Both the position numbers and the translations under genes were made by a program. Source: a virus. Taken from it: a DNA stretch of 64,000 bases. Of this stretch, positions 42,916 to 50,836 are shown piece by piece; positions within the stretch are counted from its first letter, which is position 1; each line of letters opens with the position of its first letter. The notes under the pieces were generated by a model that ran no database searches, was not told the DNA's origin, and saw nothing but the letters and a program-made list of their open reading frames with translations. The stretch spans positions 24,350-88,349 of the IMG/VR virus record IMGVR_UViG_3300024359_000006, one strand, 5' to 3'.

Positions 42916-43914
42916 ATGAATATTTTCAAAGAAAGAATAGAATACAAGCCATTTGAATATCCAGAATATTATACAGAAGGTTGGCTTCCACAGGCTCAAG
43001 CGTTTTGGTTACATACTGAAATTCCAATGCAGAGTGATATAAAAGATTGGAAAGAAAACTTAATGCCACATGAAAGAAATCTTGTTGGTAATATTCTTTT
43101 AGGCTTTGCTCAAACTGAATGTGCTGTTAGTGATTATTGGACTACAATGGTTACTCATTGGTTTCCAAAACATGAGATCAAACAAATGGCCATGATTTTT
43201 GGTAGCCAAGAAACTATTCACGCCACAGCCTATTCTTATTTAAATGAAACTTTAGGTCTTGAAGATTTTGCTGCATTCCTACATGAGCCATCAATGGCAG
43301 ATAAGTTTGAACATCTTTCAGGAGTAGAAAATGATTATACACATGAGGATTTACAAAAGAATCCAGCAGCAAGAAGAGAAGTTGCAAGAAGTTTAGCAAC
43401 ATTTTCAGCATTTGCAGAAGGCGTAAGCCTTTATAGTTCATTTGCAGTCTTATATTCTTTTCAAATGAGAAACTTATTAAAGGGAATTGGTCAACAAATG
43501 AAATGGTCAGTTAGAGACGAATCATTACATTCAAAAATGGGTTGTAAATTATTTAGACACATGTGTGATGAATATCCTGAACTTAGAGAAGAAGTTAAAA
43601 ACGATGTAATAAGAGCTGCTGAGATTATGGTAGAAATGGAACATGCATTTATTGATAAGATATTTGAAATGGGAAATCTTGAAAATCTTAAAGCAAACGA
43701 TCTTAAAAACTTTATTTTAAGAAGAACAAATGAAAAACTTATTGAATTAGGTTATAACCAACATTTTGAATTTGATACAGAATCAGCAAAAGAACTTGAT
43801 TGGTTTTATCATTTAACAGGAGGAGTAGAACATAGCGACTTTTTTGCAATTAGACCAACTGCATATTCTAAAGCAGGTGAAGATGAGGTCTGGGACGAGG
43901 AGTCAATTTTTTAA
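42916..43914 (+). CDS. nrdB: Class I ribonucleotide reductase small subunit NrdB
   Basis: A 332-residue R2 protein. The six metal ligands can be read in family order: E68 (TECAV), E99 and H102 (QETIHATAY), E168 (FAEGV), E202 and H205 (DESLHSK), and the radical tyrosine position is Y106. The first ligand is Glu, where E. coli R2 has Asp. With NrdA it makes deoxyribonucleotides for phage replication. It lies between the two halves of the polymerase, after a small promoter-terminator unit, and 11 nt before NrdA. Confidence 0.9.
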   Translation: MNIFKERIEYKPFEYPEYYTEGWLPQAQAFWLHTEIPMQSDIKDWKENLMPHERNLVGNILLGFAQTECAVSDYWTTMVTHWFPKHEIKQMAMIFGSQETIHATAYSYLNETLGLEDFAAFLHEPSMADKFEHLSGVENDYTHEDLQKNPAARREVARSLATFSAFAEGVSLYSSFAVLYSFQMRNLLKGIGQQMKWSVRDESLHSKMGCKLFRHMCDEYPELREEVKNDVIRAAEIMVEMEHAFIDKIFEMGNLENLKANDLKNFILRRTNEKLIELGYNQHFEFDTESAKELDWFYHLTGGVEHSDFFAIRPTAYSKAGEDEVWDEESIF

Positions 43915-43925
43915 ATATATAAATT

Positions 43926-45761
43926 ATGGAATTATTTGTAGAACAAGAAGATTCACCTAAGGCTGATAAAATAGCCCAAAAACTAGGATGGATAAAAGGT
44001 ACTGACTATCCAGTTTGGGGCCACACTGAAATTTATTTAAAGACAATTTCTAAAGGATATTGTTTAGAAGGAGAAACACCAAAGGATGCTTATTGGAGAG
44101 TAGCAACCACTATTGCAAGAAGACTTAGAAGATCTGATATGGCTAGTAAGTTCTTTGATTATATTTGGAAGGGTTGGTTAAATTTAGCGTCTCCAGTACT
44201 TTCAAACACTGGTACAGAAAGAGGATTGCCAATTTCTTGTTTTGGAATTGATGTTGCAGATAGTATTCATGATATTGGTAAAAAGAATCTTGAAATGATG
44301 TTACTTGCAAAGAATGGTGGAGGAGTTGGAATTGGCGTAAATCAAATTAGACCTGCAGGAACTGAAATTACAGACAATGGAACTTCAGATGGTGTTGTAC
44401 CATTTTGTAAAATATATGACTCTACAATTCTCGCTACAAATCAAGGAGCAGTAAGAAGAGGAGCAGCCTCTGTTAATATAGATATTGAACATGATGATTT
44501 TTGGGATTGGTTAGAAATTAGAGAACCAAAGGGAGATATAAATAGACAATGTTTAAATATGCACCAATGCGTAATTGTTAGTGATGGCTTTATGCAAAAG
44601 GTACAAGAAGGAGATAAAGAAGCAAGAAAGAGATGGACTGCACTTATTAAAAAACGTAAAGCAACTGGAGAGCCATATATTATGTATAAAGGAAATGTTA
44701 ATAGAGCAAATCCTGAAGCATATACAAAGAATGGTTTAAAAGTTTACATGACAAATATTTGTAGTGAAATTACATTACATACTGATGAGAATCACAGTTT
44801 TGTTTGTTGTTTAAGTTCATTAAACCTTACAAAATATGACGAGTGGAAAAACACTGATTTAATTAGAACCGCAACGTGGTTTCTTGATGGTGTTATGGAA
44901 GAATTTATTCAAAAGGCAAAATACAGACAAGGCTTTGAAAATGCAGTTCGTTCTGCTGAAAAAGGTAGAGCACTTGGTCTTGGCGTCTTAGGTTGGCATA
45001 CATATCTACAAGAAAGAGGTATTCCATTCGAAGGTCTTACAGCACAGTTTGAAACAAGAAAGATATTTTCTCAAATTAAATTAGAGAGCGAAGCAGCAAG
45101 TAGAGAACTTGCAGTAGAATATGGAGAACCACTATGGTGTGTTGGTACAGGCATGAGAAATACACATTTAAGAGCAGTTGCACCTACGGTAACTAATTCT
45201 AAATTAAGTGGCAATGTTAGCCCAGGTATTGAGCCATGGGCCGCTAATGTATTTACTGAACAAACTTCTAAAGGTACATTTATTCGTAAAAATGTTTCAC
45301 TTGTAAGTTTCCTAGAAAAAATTGGTAAAAATACAAATGCAGTTTGGAACAAGATTCTTGAAGATAATGGTTCGGTTTACGGTCTAGATTTTATTGACAA
45401 CTACATGGTAGAGCATAACATGTGGGGAGGTAAAGTTATTGAAAAACTAGAATGGGAAAGTTTAGATAAAATGGAACAAACTAAATGGGTTGAAGCAAAA
45501 GAAGTATTTAAAACATTTAAAGAAATTAATCAACTTGAACTAGTTAAGCAGGCTGGAGTTAGACAACAATATATCGATCAATCTTGTAGTCTTAATCTTG
45601 CGTTTCCAAATACAGCAAGTCCAAAGTTTATTAATTTAGTTCATTTAGAAGCCTACAAACAAGGTATTAAGACTCTCTATTATATGAGAACTGAAAGCGT
45701 ATTAAGAGGTGATATTGCCTCAAGTGCAACTAGCGAAGATTGCGTATCATGCGATGGCTAA
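43926..45761 (+). CDS. nrdA: Ribonucleotide reductase large subunit NrdA (short form)
   Basis: A 611-residue catalytic subunit, shorter than E. coli NrdA (761) because the N-terminal ATP-cone is missing. Active-site cysteines are visible: C105 in LPISCFGID, C279 in TNICSEITL (thiyl radical position), C294/C295 in CCLSSLNL, and the C-terminal redox pair in SEDCVSCDG. GAVRRGAASVN and GRALGLGVLGWH are further family segments. Loss of the ATP-cone suggests the overall activity switch by dATP is absent, common in phage enzymes. Structured hairpins and a terminator follow. Confidence 0.9.
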   Translation: MELFVEQEDSPKADKIAQKLGWIKGTDYPVWGHTEIYLKTISKGYCLEGETPKDAYWRVATTIARRLRRSDMASKFFDYIWKGWLNLASPVLSNTGTERGLPISCFGIDVADSIHDIGKKNLEMMLLAKNGGGVGIGVNQIRPAGTEITDNGTSDGVVPFCKIYDSTILATNQGAVRRGAASVNIDIEHDDFWDWLEIREPKGDINRQCLNMHQCVIVSDGFMQKVQEGDKEARKRWTALIKKRKATGEPYIMYKGNVNRANPEAYTKNGLKVYMTNICSEITLHTDENHSFVCCLSSLNLTKYDEWKNTDLIRTATWFLDGVMEEFIQKAKYRQGFENAVRSAEKGRALGLGVLGWHTYLQERGIPFEGLTAQFETRKIFSQIKLESEAASRELAVEYGEPLWCVGTGMRNTHLRAVAPTVTNSKLSGNVSPGIEPWAANVFTEQTSKGTFIRKNVSLVSFLEKIGKNTNAVWNKILEDNGSVYGLDFIDNYMVEHNMWGGKVIEKLEWESLDKMEQTKWVEAKEVFKTFKEINQLELVKQAGVRQQYIDQSCSLNLAFPNTASPKFINLVHLEAYKQGIKTLYYMRTESVLRGDIASSATSEDCVSCDG

Positions 45762-45764
45762 AAT

Positions 45765-45787
45765 GTGTGGCGCTTCGGTGGCCACGC
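45765..45787 (+). other. Stable hairpin after nrdA
   Basis: GTGTGGC (45765-45771) pairs with GCCACGC (45781-45787) around a GC-rich loop with CTTCGGT. A weak ACCG/CGGG pair (45794-45810) follows before the terminator. The hairpin is followed by only three Ts, so it may protect the mRNA end rather than terminate. Confidence 0.5.
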
Positions 45788-45813
45788 TTTAGGACCGTTT
45801 AATTACGGGTTTA

Positions 45814-45846
45814 AGAGGGAGATCGTTCGCTACGCTCCCTCTTTTT
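45814..45846 (+). terminator. Rho-independent terminator after nrdA
   Basis: AGAGGGAG (45814-45821) pairs with CTCCCTCT (45835-45842), loop 13, then a T-run. It ends the nrdB-nrdA transcript. Confidence 0.85.
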
Positions 45847-45858
45847 ATAAAAAACAAT

Positions 45859-45867
45859 GATATATAG
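45859..45867 (+). promoter_or_regulatory. GATATATAG motif
   Basis: A variant of the GATATATAA motif, overlapping an upstream ATG and 7 nt before ATG 45875, the start preferred from the targeting peptide. Confidence 0.3.
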
Positions 45868-45874
45868 AAATATT

Positions 45875-47077
45875 ATGATTTTACAATATAACGAATTTTT
45901 AACAGAAAAAGAAGTTTCCATATCAAGAAGAAACTTTTATACAAAGGCTTTTCCACAATTTCTTAATGAAGATGAATTAGTCGAAGCCGCTAATTTAATA
46001 AATGAGGGTCTTTTTGATAATCTTTCTTTAGAAAAAATAGAAATGTTAAATGAGTCAGAACTTTATGAAAGTTTACTTTTAGAATTAAATTTAATACAAA
46101 GGCTAAAAGATAAAGCAACAGATGCATATCAAGTTGTAAAAGATAAAGGTAAAAAAGCTTTAAGTGCTATTCAACAAGGGGTGTTAGCAATTGGAGGTAA
46201 AATAGCCAATATTATTAAAAAGATTGTAGAAAATATTAAAGCAGTTGCTAAAAAAGCATTTGAAGCTGGTAAAAAATTAGCAAATAGCGCAAAGTCAAAA
46301 ATGATAGCAGCTTTTAAAAATGAATTAGATTCTGGAAAGACTAATGACAAAGATGCAATGAAAAACAAACTTAAATCTTTAAAAGACGATGTTCAAAATG
46401 GTAAAAAGGTAGGAAAACACGTTATAAAATGGTGTACTAAAGACGTTGCTAAGGAAACTGCTGACGCAATTATAAAAGGTGCAAAAGAAGATACTGATAA
46501 ATCAAAGAAAGATAAAGATACAAGTGAATCTATGGGATACAGAAGCATGGATTTATTTATGGAACATTCGTTATATAATACATTTTCAGCAGCAATTGAT
46601 GCAGGTGAAATGGATCTTAATGAAATAGAACAACAATTAAACGAAGCTGGAGATAAAAAAGCAGCTAAAATTCCATTTATTTCTACTATTGCAAAATTTG
46701 TCAATAAGTTTCCACCTTTTAGTATTCTAAAAACGCTTAAAGAAAAAGGAGCTGAGGTAACAGGAGGATTATTAGGAAATTTATCTAAAATGGCAACTAA
46801 AGTAATGGGAGCTCCAGGACCTTATAAGTTTTTAGCAGTTGCTACATTCATAGGTCTCGCTCTTGAAATAATAATGAAAGATACTATAAAAACCCTGACT
46901 ACAAGCGTAATTACTACACTGTTCTTTCCACCAGCTGCTCCATTTATTACTGCAGTGTTTAATGCAGCTTATGTACTTGCTGCAATCGCAGCTCTTGAAG
47001 TAGTTTTAGGTACTATTGAAGATAATGATGCAGATGATGCAAAGGCAGCAGCAAAGACATCCTCTAATAAAGCTTAA
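45875..47077 (+). CDS. Capsid-targeted membrane-active protein candidate
   Basis: A 400-residue protein if it starts at ATG 45875, where MILQYNEFLTEKE matches the targeting pattern (an in-frame ATG at 45857 adds six residues). LINE|G near residue 44 and LNE|A further down are gp21-like. The middle (about 70-150) is Lys/Ala-rich amphipathic helix (for example GKKLANSAKSKMIAAFKNEL), and the C-terminus has hydrophobic segments (LAVATFIGLALEIIM and FITAVFNAAYVLAAIAALEV). It resembles a packaged protein that acts on membranes or makes a DNA channel, but this is inference. It sits between nrdA and the clamp. Confidence 0.5.
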   Translation: MILQYNEFLTEKEVSISRRNFYTKAFPQFLNEDELVEAANLINEGLFDNLSLEKIEMLNESELYESLLLELNLIQRLKDKATDAYQVVKDKGKKALSAIQQGVLAIGGKIANIIKKIVENIKAVAKKAFEAGKKLANSAKSKMIAAFKNELDSGKTNDKDAMKNKLKSLKDDVQNGKKVGKHVIKWCTKDVAKETADAIIKGAKEDTDKSKKDKDTSESMGYRSMDLFMEHSLYNTFSAAIDAGEMDLNEIEQQLNEAGDKKAAKIPFISTIAKFVNKFPPFSILKTLKEKGAEVTGGLLGNLSKMATKVMGAPGPYKFLAVATFIGLALEIIMKDTIKTLTTSVITTLFFPPAAPFITAVFNAAYVLAAIAALEVVLGTIEDNDADDAKAAAKTSSNKA

Positions 47078-47093
47078 TTTTTATTGAAACAAT

Positions 47094-47128
47094 ATTAGTT
47101 TATTACATATAAATCTGTAAATAAACTA
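47094..47128 (+). promoter_or_regulatory. Inverted repeat in the sliding clamp leader
   Basis: TTAGTTTATT (47094-47103) and AATAAACTAA (47119-47128) form a perfect 10-bp inverted repeat with a 15-nt spacer, ending 11 nt before the clamp ATG. No T-run follows, so it is more likely an operator or translational control hairpin than a terminator. Confidence 0.5.
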
Positions 47129-47139
47129 AATTATTCAAG

Positions 47140-47883
47140 ATGAAATTACAAATCGATCGCATAGACCAGCATGCATTTACAAGTTTTGTTAATAGACTAA
47201 AGTTAATAGACTCTTTTATCTATTTCAAAATTAAAGATGGTCAAGTTATCTCAACAGCTTACTTACCACAAAGAGACGCTGTAAAACACCATTCAGTCCC
47301 ATTTGAAAGTATTTTTCAAACGGCCGAAGTACCTCAATTAGGTAAAGAATTAAAGGTTGCATTCTTCGATGCAGGTAGAATTATAGAAGCATTTAAACAA
47401 TTTGAGCACGATGCAATTCGCTGCGAGATTGAATTCATAGAGAATGAACAAGACTTAGTAGCTTCTACTTTTAGAATTTACAATGATGAGTTGGAAATTA
47501 CTCTAGCATGTTCAGAGCCATCTCTAGGCTTTAAAGATCTTACACCAGATCAAATCGATGCAATATTTGCAAAAGCGCCAGATTCTTTTCAATTTGGAAT
47601 TGATAACCACACTATCAATAAACTTAAATCTCTTTTTAATCTTGAAAAAGATGAGACATTCGATATTAAATCAAATGGAAAAGGTGTTGAAGTTAAAGGT
47701 AAGACATTTAATGTATTGGTTAGTCAATCACCAGAAGGAAATGGCGGCGCAACACTTTACAAAAAATACTTAACATTATTAGACAAGGAAGAGTACAACG
47801 TACACGTTTCTGCAAGCAAAGTTGTTTTTGATTCTAATGAGTCAGATACTTTATTAACAATATCAACTTGCCAAACAGCGTAG
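47140..47883 (+). CDS. 45: Sliding clamp gp45
   Basis: A 247-residue protein (T4 gp45 is 228) with the alternating beta/alpha organisation of processivity clamps: an N-terminal block with SFVNRLKLIDSFIYFKIKDG, a strand-rich middle (FRIYNDELEITLACSEPS), and a second domain with FQFGIDNHTINKLKSLFNLE and VHVSASKVVFDSNE. The call also rests on context: its TAG stop (47881-47883) is directly followed by the ATG of the polymerase C-half. gp45 tethers the polymerase and, in T4, activates late transcription with gp33 and gp55. The inverted repeat upstream may regulate it. Confidence 0.7.
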   Translation: MKLQIDRIDQHAFTSFVNRLKLIDSFIYFKIKDGQVISTAYLPQRDAVKHHSVPFESIFQTAEVPQLGKELKVAFFDAGRIIEAFKQFEHDAIRCEIEFIENEQDLVASTFRIYNDELEITLACSEPSLGFKDLTPDQIDAIFAKAPDSFQFGIDNHTINKLKSLFNLEKDETFDIKSNGKGVEVKGKTFNVLVSQSPEGNGGATLYKKYLTLLDKEEYNVHVSASKVVFDSNESDTLLTISTCQTA

Positions 47884-49092
47884 ATGGAAGTAACTGAAGC
47901 TGTAGAAGAAAACATAGATAATTTATCTATAGAAGAATTAGAAGCACTTGCTGCTGATTATGACATCATGAGTAATAAGTTCACGGCCTACGAACAGGCC
48001 GTGAAACTTTCGTTAAATAGTATCTATGGTGCATTCGGTAATAAGTGGTTTCATTTTTTTGATATTAACATTGCAGAATCAATTACTCTTCAAGGTCAAA
48101 ATGCTATTATTTATTCAGAAACAGTATTAAATAAATACTTTAATGATTTTTGGCATAAAGACACTAAGTTACATGAAGAACTTGGAATTAAGGTAAAAGG
48201 CAAGTTACATAGGCCATCTGTTATTTACATAGATACAGATTCTAACTACGTGCAATTTGGTGAAATGTATGATTCTGTAGAATGGTTAGATGAGTCTAAA
48301 AAAATGGATGTTACAACATTTACATTAGAAGTTTACAACCGTAGAATTAAGGAATTTATTTCTTTAGCGATGAAAAAATATGCAGTTGTTCATAATACTG
48401 ATAATTTCTTAGTATTTGAACTAGAATCTATTGCATACTCAGGTATTTGGATGAAAAAGAAAAAGTATATTCAAGATATTGCATGGGAAGATAAGCTTTC
48501 TGTAAAAGATAGACACCCTTCTCTTAAAAAGATTAAGACAATTGGCTACGATACTATTCAAAGTTCTACTCCATTATTTGCAAGACAAAAATTAGTAGAA
48601 GCACTTAAGTTATTGTTCACAAAGGGAACAAAGCCAGGTCCAGTTGAATTACAAGAAATGGTACAATTCTTAAAGCAATGTAAAACTGAATTTAAGCTTG
48701 TAAATATAGACGATATTTCTTTTAATAGAAGAACTAATAATATCCAACAGTATATTATTGACGATAATAAAGAATTTCAAATTGGACTTAAGTGTCCACC
48801 AAATGTAAAGGCTGCAGGTTTTTATAACTATCTCTTAAATAATAATTCTAAATACAAGAATAAGTATAAGATGATAGCAAATGGTGAAAAACTTAGGATC
48901 TATAATACAAAGCACCCTATTTGTGATACATTCGCATATTTACCAGGAGGGCATCCATATGAGATAGCACCTGAAATTGACTACGATACTCAATTTGGAA
49001 AATGCATGATTGATCCAATTAACAGAGTTCTTAAAGCAATAGGCTTACAAGAATTAGATACAAACCTAATATATGCTTCGGCATTATTTTAA
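47884..49092 (+). CDS. 43B: DNA polymerase gp43, C-terminal half (motifs B and C)
   Basis: A 402-residue protein carrying the remainder of gp43. It starts with an acidic helical stretch, then motif B QAVKLSLNSIYGAFGNKW and motif C VIYIDTDSNYV, with thumb features such as SGIWMKKKKYI and an end INRVLKAIGLQELDTNLIY ASALF comparable to the gp43 clamp-binding C-terminus. There is no intergenic base between the clamp stop and this ATG. The two polymerase proteins must assemble in the cell; no intein motif is seen at either junction, so protein splicing is unlikely. Confidence 0.9.
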   Translation: MEVTEAVEENIDNLSIEELEALAADYDIMSNKFTAYEQAVKLSLNSIYGAFGNKWFHFFDINIAESITLQGQNAIIYSETVLNKYFNDFWHKDTKLHEELGIKVKGKLHRPSVIYIDTDSNYVQFGEMYDSVEWLDESKKMDVTTFTLEVYNRRIKEFISLAMKKYAVVHNTDNFLVFELESIAYSGIWMKKKKYIQDIAWEDKLSVKDRHPSLKKIKTIGYDTIQSSTPLFARQKLVEALKLLFTKGTKPGPVELQEMVQFLKQCKTEFKLVNIDDISFNRRTNNIQQYIIDDNKEFQIGLKCPPNVKAAGFYNYLLNNNSKYKNKYKMIANGEKLRIYNTKHPICDTFAYLPGGHPYEIAPEIDYDTQFGKCMIDPINRVLKAIGLQELDTNLIYASALF

Positions 49093-49101
49093 AATAAACA
49101 C

Positions 49102-49257
49102 ATGAATATAGAAGACTACGTTTGCGAATTAGTGGCTGAAAACCCAAACTATACTGAATTAGGAAAAAAGGTTGCAATTCATTTTAGAGAACATTTCTCA
49201 GAAAAAATAAATGAAGCAGCTAAACAAAAAAGAATTAAAGACTATGAACCTTTCTAA
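49102..49257 (+). CDS. Small 51-residue protein
   Basis: A short open frame (ATG 49102 to TAA 49257) encoding MNIEDYVCELVAENPNYTEL and a Lys-rich helical end. It has A-rich leader bases before the ATG and overlaps the next small gene by 14 nt. No family recognised. It lies between the polymerase C-half and UvsX. Confidence 0.45.
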   Translation: MNIEDYVCELVAENPNYTELGKKVAIHFREHFSEKINEAAKQKRIKDYEPF

Positions 49258-49420
49258 AGAAGAACAAACCATATTACAAGAGTATGTTGCAATTCAAAAA
49301 GAATTTAATACTTTAAAAAATGAGATGAGTAATATTAAACAAAAGGCTGAAGTCTTAATAAAAGAATTAAACAATATTAGAGAAAAAGAATCTAAGTTAT
49401 TCGAAAAAATAAACAAATAA
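49244..49420 (+). CDS. Small coiled-coil protein upstream of uvsX
   Basis: A 58-residue protein from ATG 49244 (MNLSKEEQTILQEYVAIQKE); an in-frame ATG at 49211 would overlap the preceding gene more. A heptad-like pattern over the whole length suggests a coiled coil. It is 1 nt before the UvsX start, so a recombination accessory role is conceivable, not shown. Confidence 0.5.
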   Translation: MNLSKEEQTILQEYVAIQKEFNTLKNEMSNIKQKAEVLIKELNNIREKESKLFEKINK

Positions 49421-49421
49421 A

Positions 49422-50537
49422 ATGGCAAAAAAGAAAGTTGAATTTAATTTCAGTGATATTAACGCTGAATTAGCAAATATAAATCCATTAGGTAGTGTAA
49501 TGGAAAATAGTGATTTTAGTGAAGTTACAGAATATATTGACACAGGTAATTATCATTTAAATGCATGTGTAAGTGGTAGTTTATTTGGTGGATGGCCAAA
49601 CAGTAGAACTTGTGCATTAGCTGGCCCTTCTGGAACAGGTAAAACTTTCCTCATATTAAATAGTGTAAAACGTGCAATTGACATGGGTTACAATGTTATT
49701 TTTTATGATAGTGAAGCTGCTGTTGATAAACAATTAATGACAAAGTTTGGAATTGATTTAGCTAAGGTTAATTATCAACCGGTCAATACTGTACAAGATT
49801 TTAGACATTCAATCACAACGATCACAACTAAAATGCAAGAAGTAAAAAGAACAGGTGGTACAGTACCTAAGGTTATGATTATTCTTGATAGTGCTGGAAA
49901 CTTGGCAACTCAAAAAGAAATCAATGATGCAGTCAGTGGTAGTGAAAAGGCTGATATGACAAGAGCCAAAATTCTTAAATCTATTTTTAGAATTATTATG
50001 ACTCCATTGGCAGATCTTAAAATACCTTTCTTATTTACTAACCACACTTATATGACGCAAGGCTTTATTGCACAACAAATAGCAGGTGGAGGTACAGGTC
50101 CTGAATATGCAGCATCAATTGTTTTATTCTTAAATAAAGCACAACTTAAAGAAGGTACTGAGAAAACAGGAATTATAGTTACGGCGAAACCAAACAAAAA
50201 CAGATTTGCAAAGCCAACTCCAATTAAATTTCATTTACACTTTACTCAAGGAATGAATCCTTACGTAGGTCTTGAACAATATGTTTCATGGGATGTTTGT
50301 GGAGTTGATAGAGGAAGCTTTGATAAAAATGGAAAACCTGAACTTAAGGCAACTTCAAGAACTTGGATATGTAAGCACTTAGATAATCCAGTCTCAAATA
50401 AAGACTTCTTTACTGAAAAGGTATTTACAAAAGAAGTACTTGAAAAAATCAATGAGCACATTCAGCCACTGTTTAATTATAGTGCAATGTCAGAAGACGT
50501 TGACGTTGATGCAATATTAGAAGAGACTGCAGAATGA
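49422..50537 (+). CDS. uvsX: RecA-like recombinase UvsX
   Basis: A 371-residue recombinase (T4 UvsX about 390). Walker A is GPSGTGKT at residues 68-75, followed by the RecA strand YNVIFYDSEAAVD with the catalytic Glu, Walker B KVMIILDSAG, and loop segments (GGGTGPEYAASIV, ATP-binding core; IIVTAKPNKNRFAKP). It polymerises on single-stranded DNA with help of UvsY and gp32 for recombination-dependent replication. Its stop overlaps the next start by 4 nt. Confidence 0.9.
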   Translation: MAKKKVEFNFSDINAELANINPLGSVMENSDFSEVTEYIDTGNYHLNACVSGSLFGGWPNSRTCALAGPSGTGKTFLILNSVKRAIDMGYNVIFYDSEAAVDKQLMTKFGIDLAKVNYQPVNTVQDFRHSITTITTKMQEVKRTGGTVPKVMIILDSAGNLATQKEINDAVSGSEKADMTRAKILKSIFRIIMTPLADLKIPFLFTNHTYMTQGFIAQQIAGGGTGPEYAASIVLFLNKAQLKEGTEKTGIIVTAKPNKNRFAKPTPIKFHLHFTQGMNPYVGLEQYVSWDVCGVDRGSFDKNGKPELKATSRTWICKHLDNPVSNKDFFTEKVFTKEVLEKINEHIQPLFNYSAMSEDVDVDAILEETAE

Positions 50538-50830
50538 GTTTACAAATAAATGAAGATAAACTTCCTATTAAATATATTTTAGGAATACACGACACATTGC
50601 CTTCTTACCCAGATGGATTTGACATTTTATATGAAAAAATAAAAAGACACATTGGAGATACTAACCACAATTTCACAAAACATGCAAGTATGAAATATCA
50701 TTTAAAAAACGCAGATCCAGAAAGAGTGGATAAAGCTTTAGCAGAATTAGTTAAAGAAGGTTATATTGAACCGGTAAATGAAACAAAAGGTAAAGAGTCC
50801 TATAAAATAATAAACAACCCGTTTAATTAA
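50534..50830 (+). CDS. Small winged-helix-like protein
   Basis: A 98-residue protein; the second half (VDKALAELVKEGYIEPVNE and a beta wing ESYKIINNP) has the look of a winged-helix DNA-binding domain. No family name recognised. The overlap with uvsX (ATGA) and position before gp41 suggest a replication or recombination helper. Confidence 0.5.
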   Translation: MSLQINEDKLPIKYILGIHDTLPSYPDGFDILYEKIKRHIGDTNHNFTKHASMKYHLKNADPERVDKALAELVKEGYIEPVNETKGKESYKIINNPFN

Positions 50831-50836
50831 ACTAGT

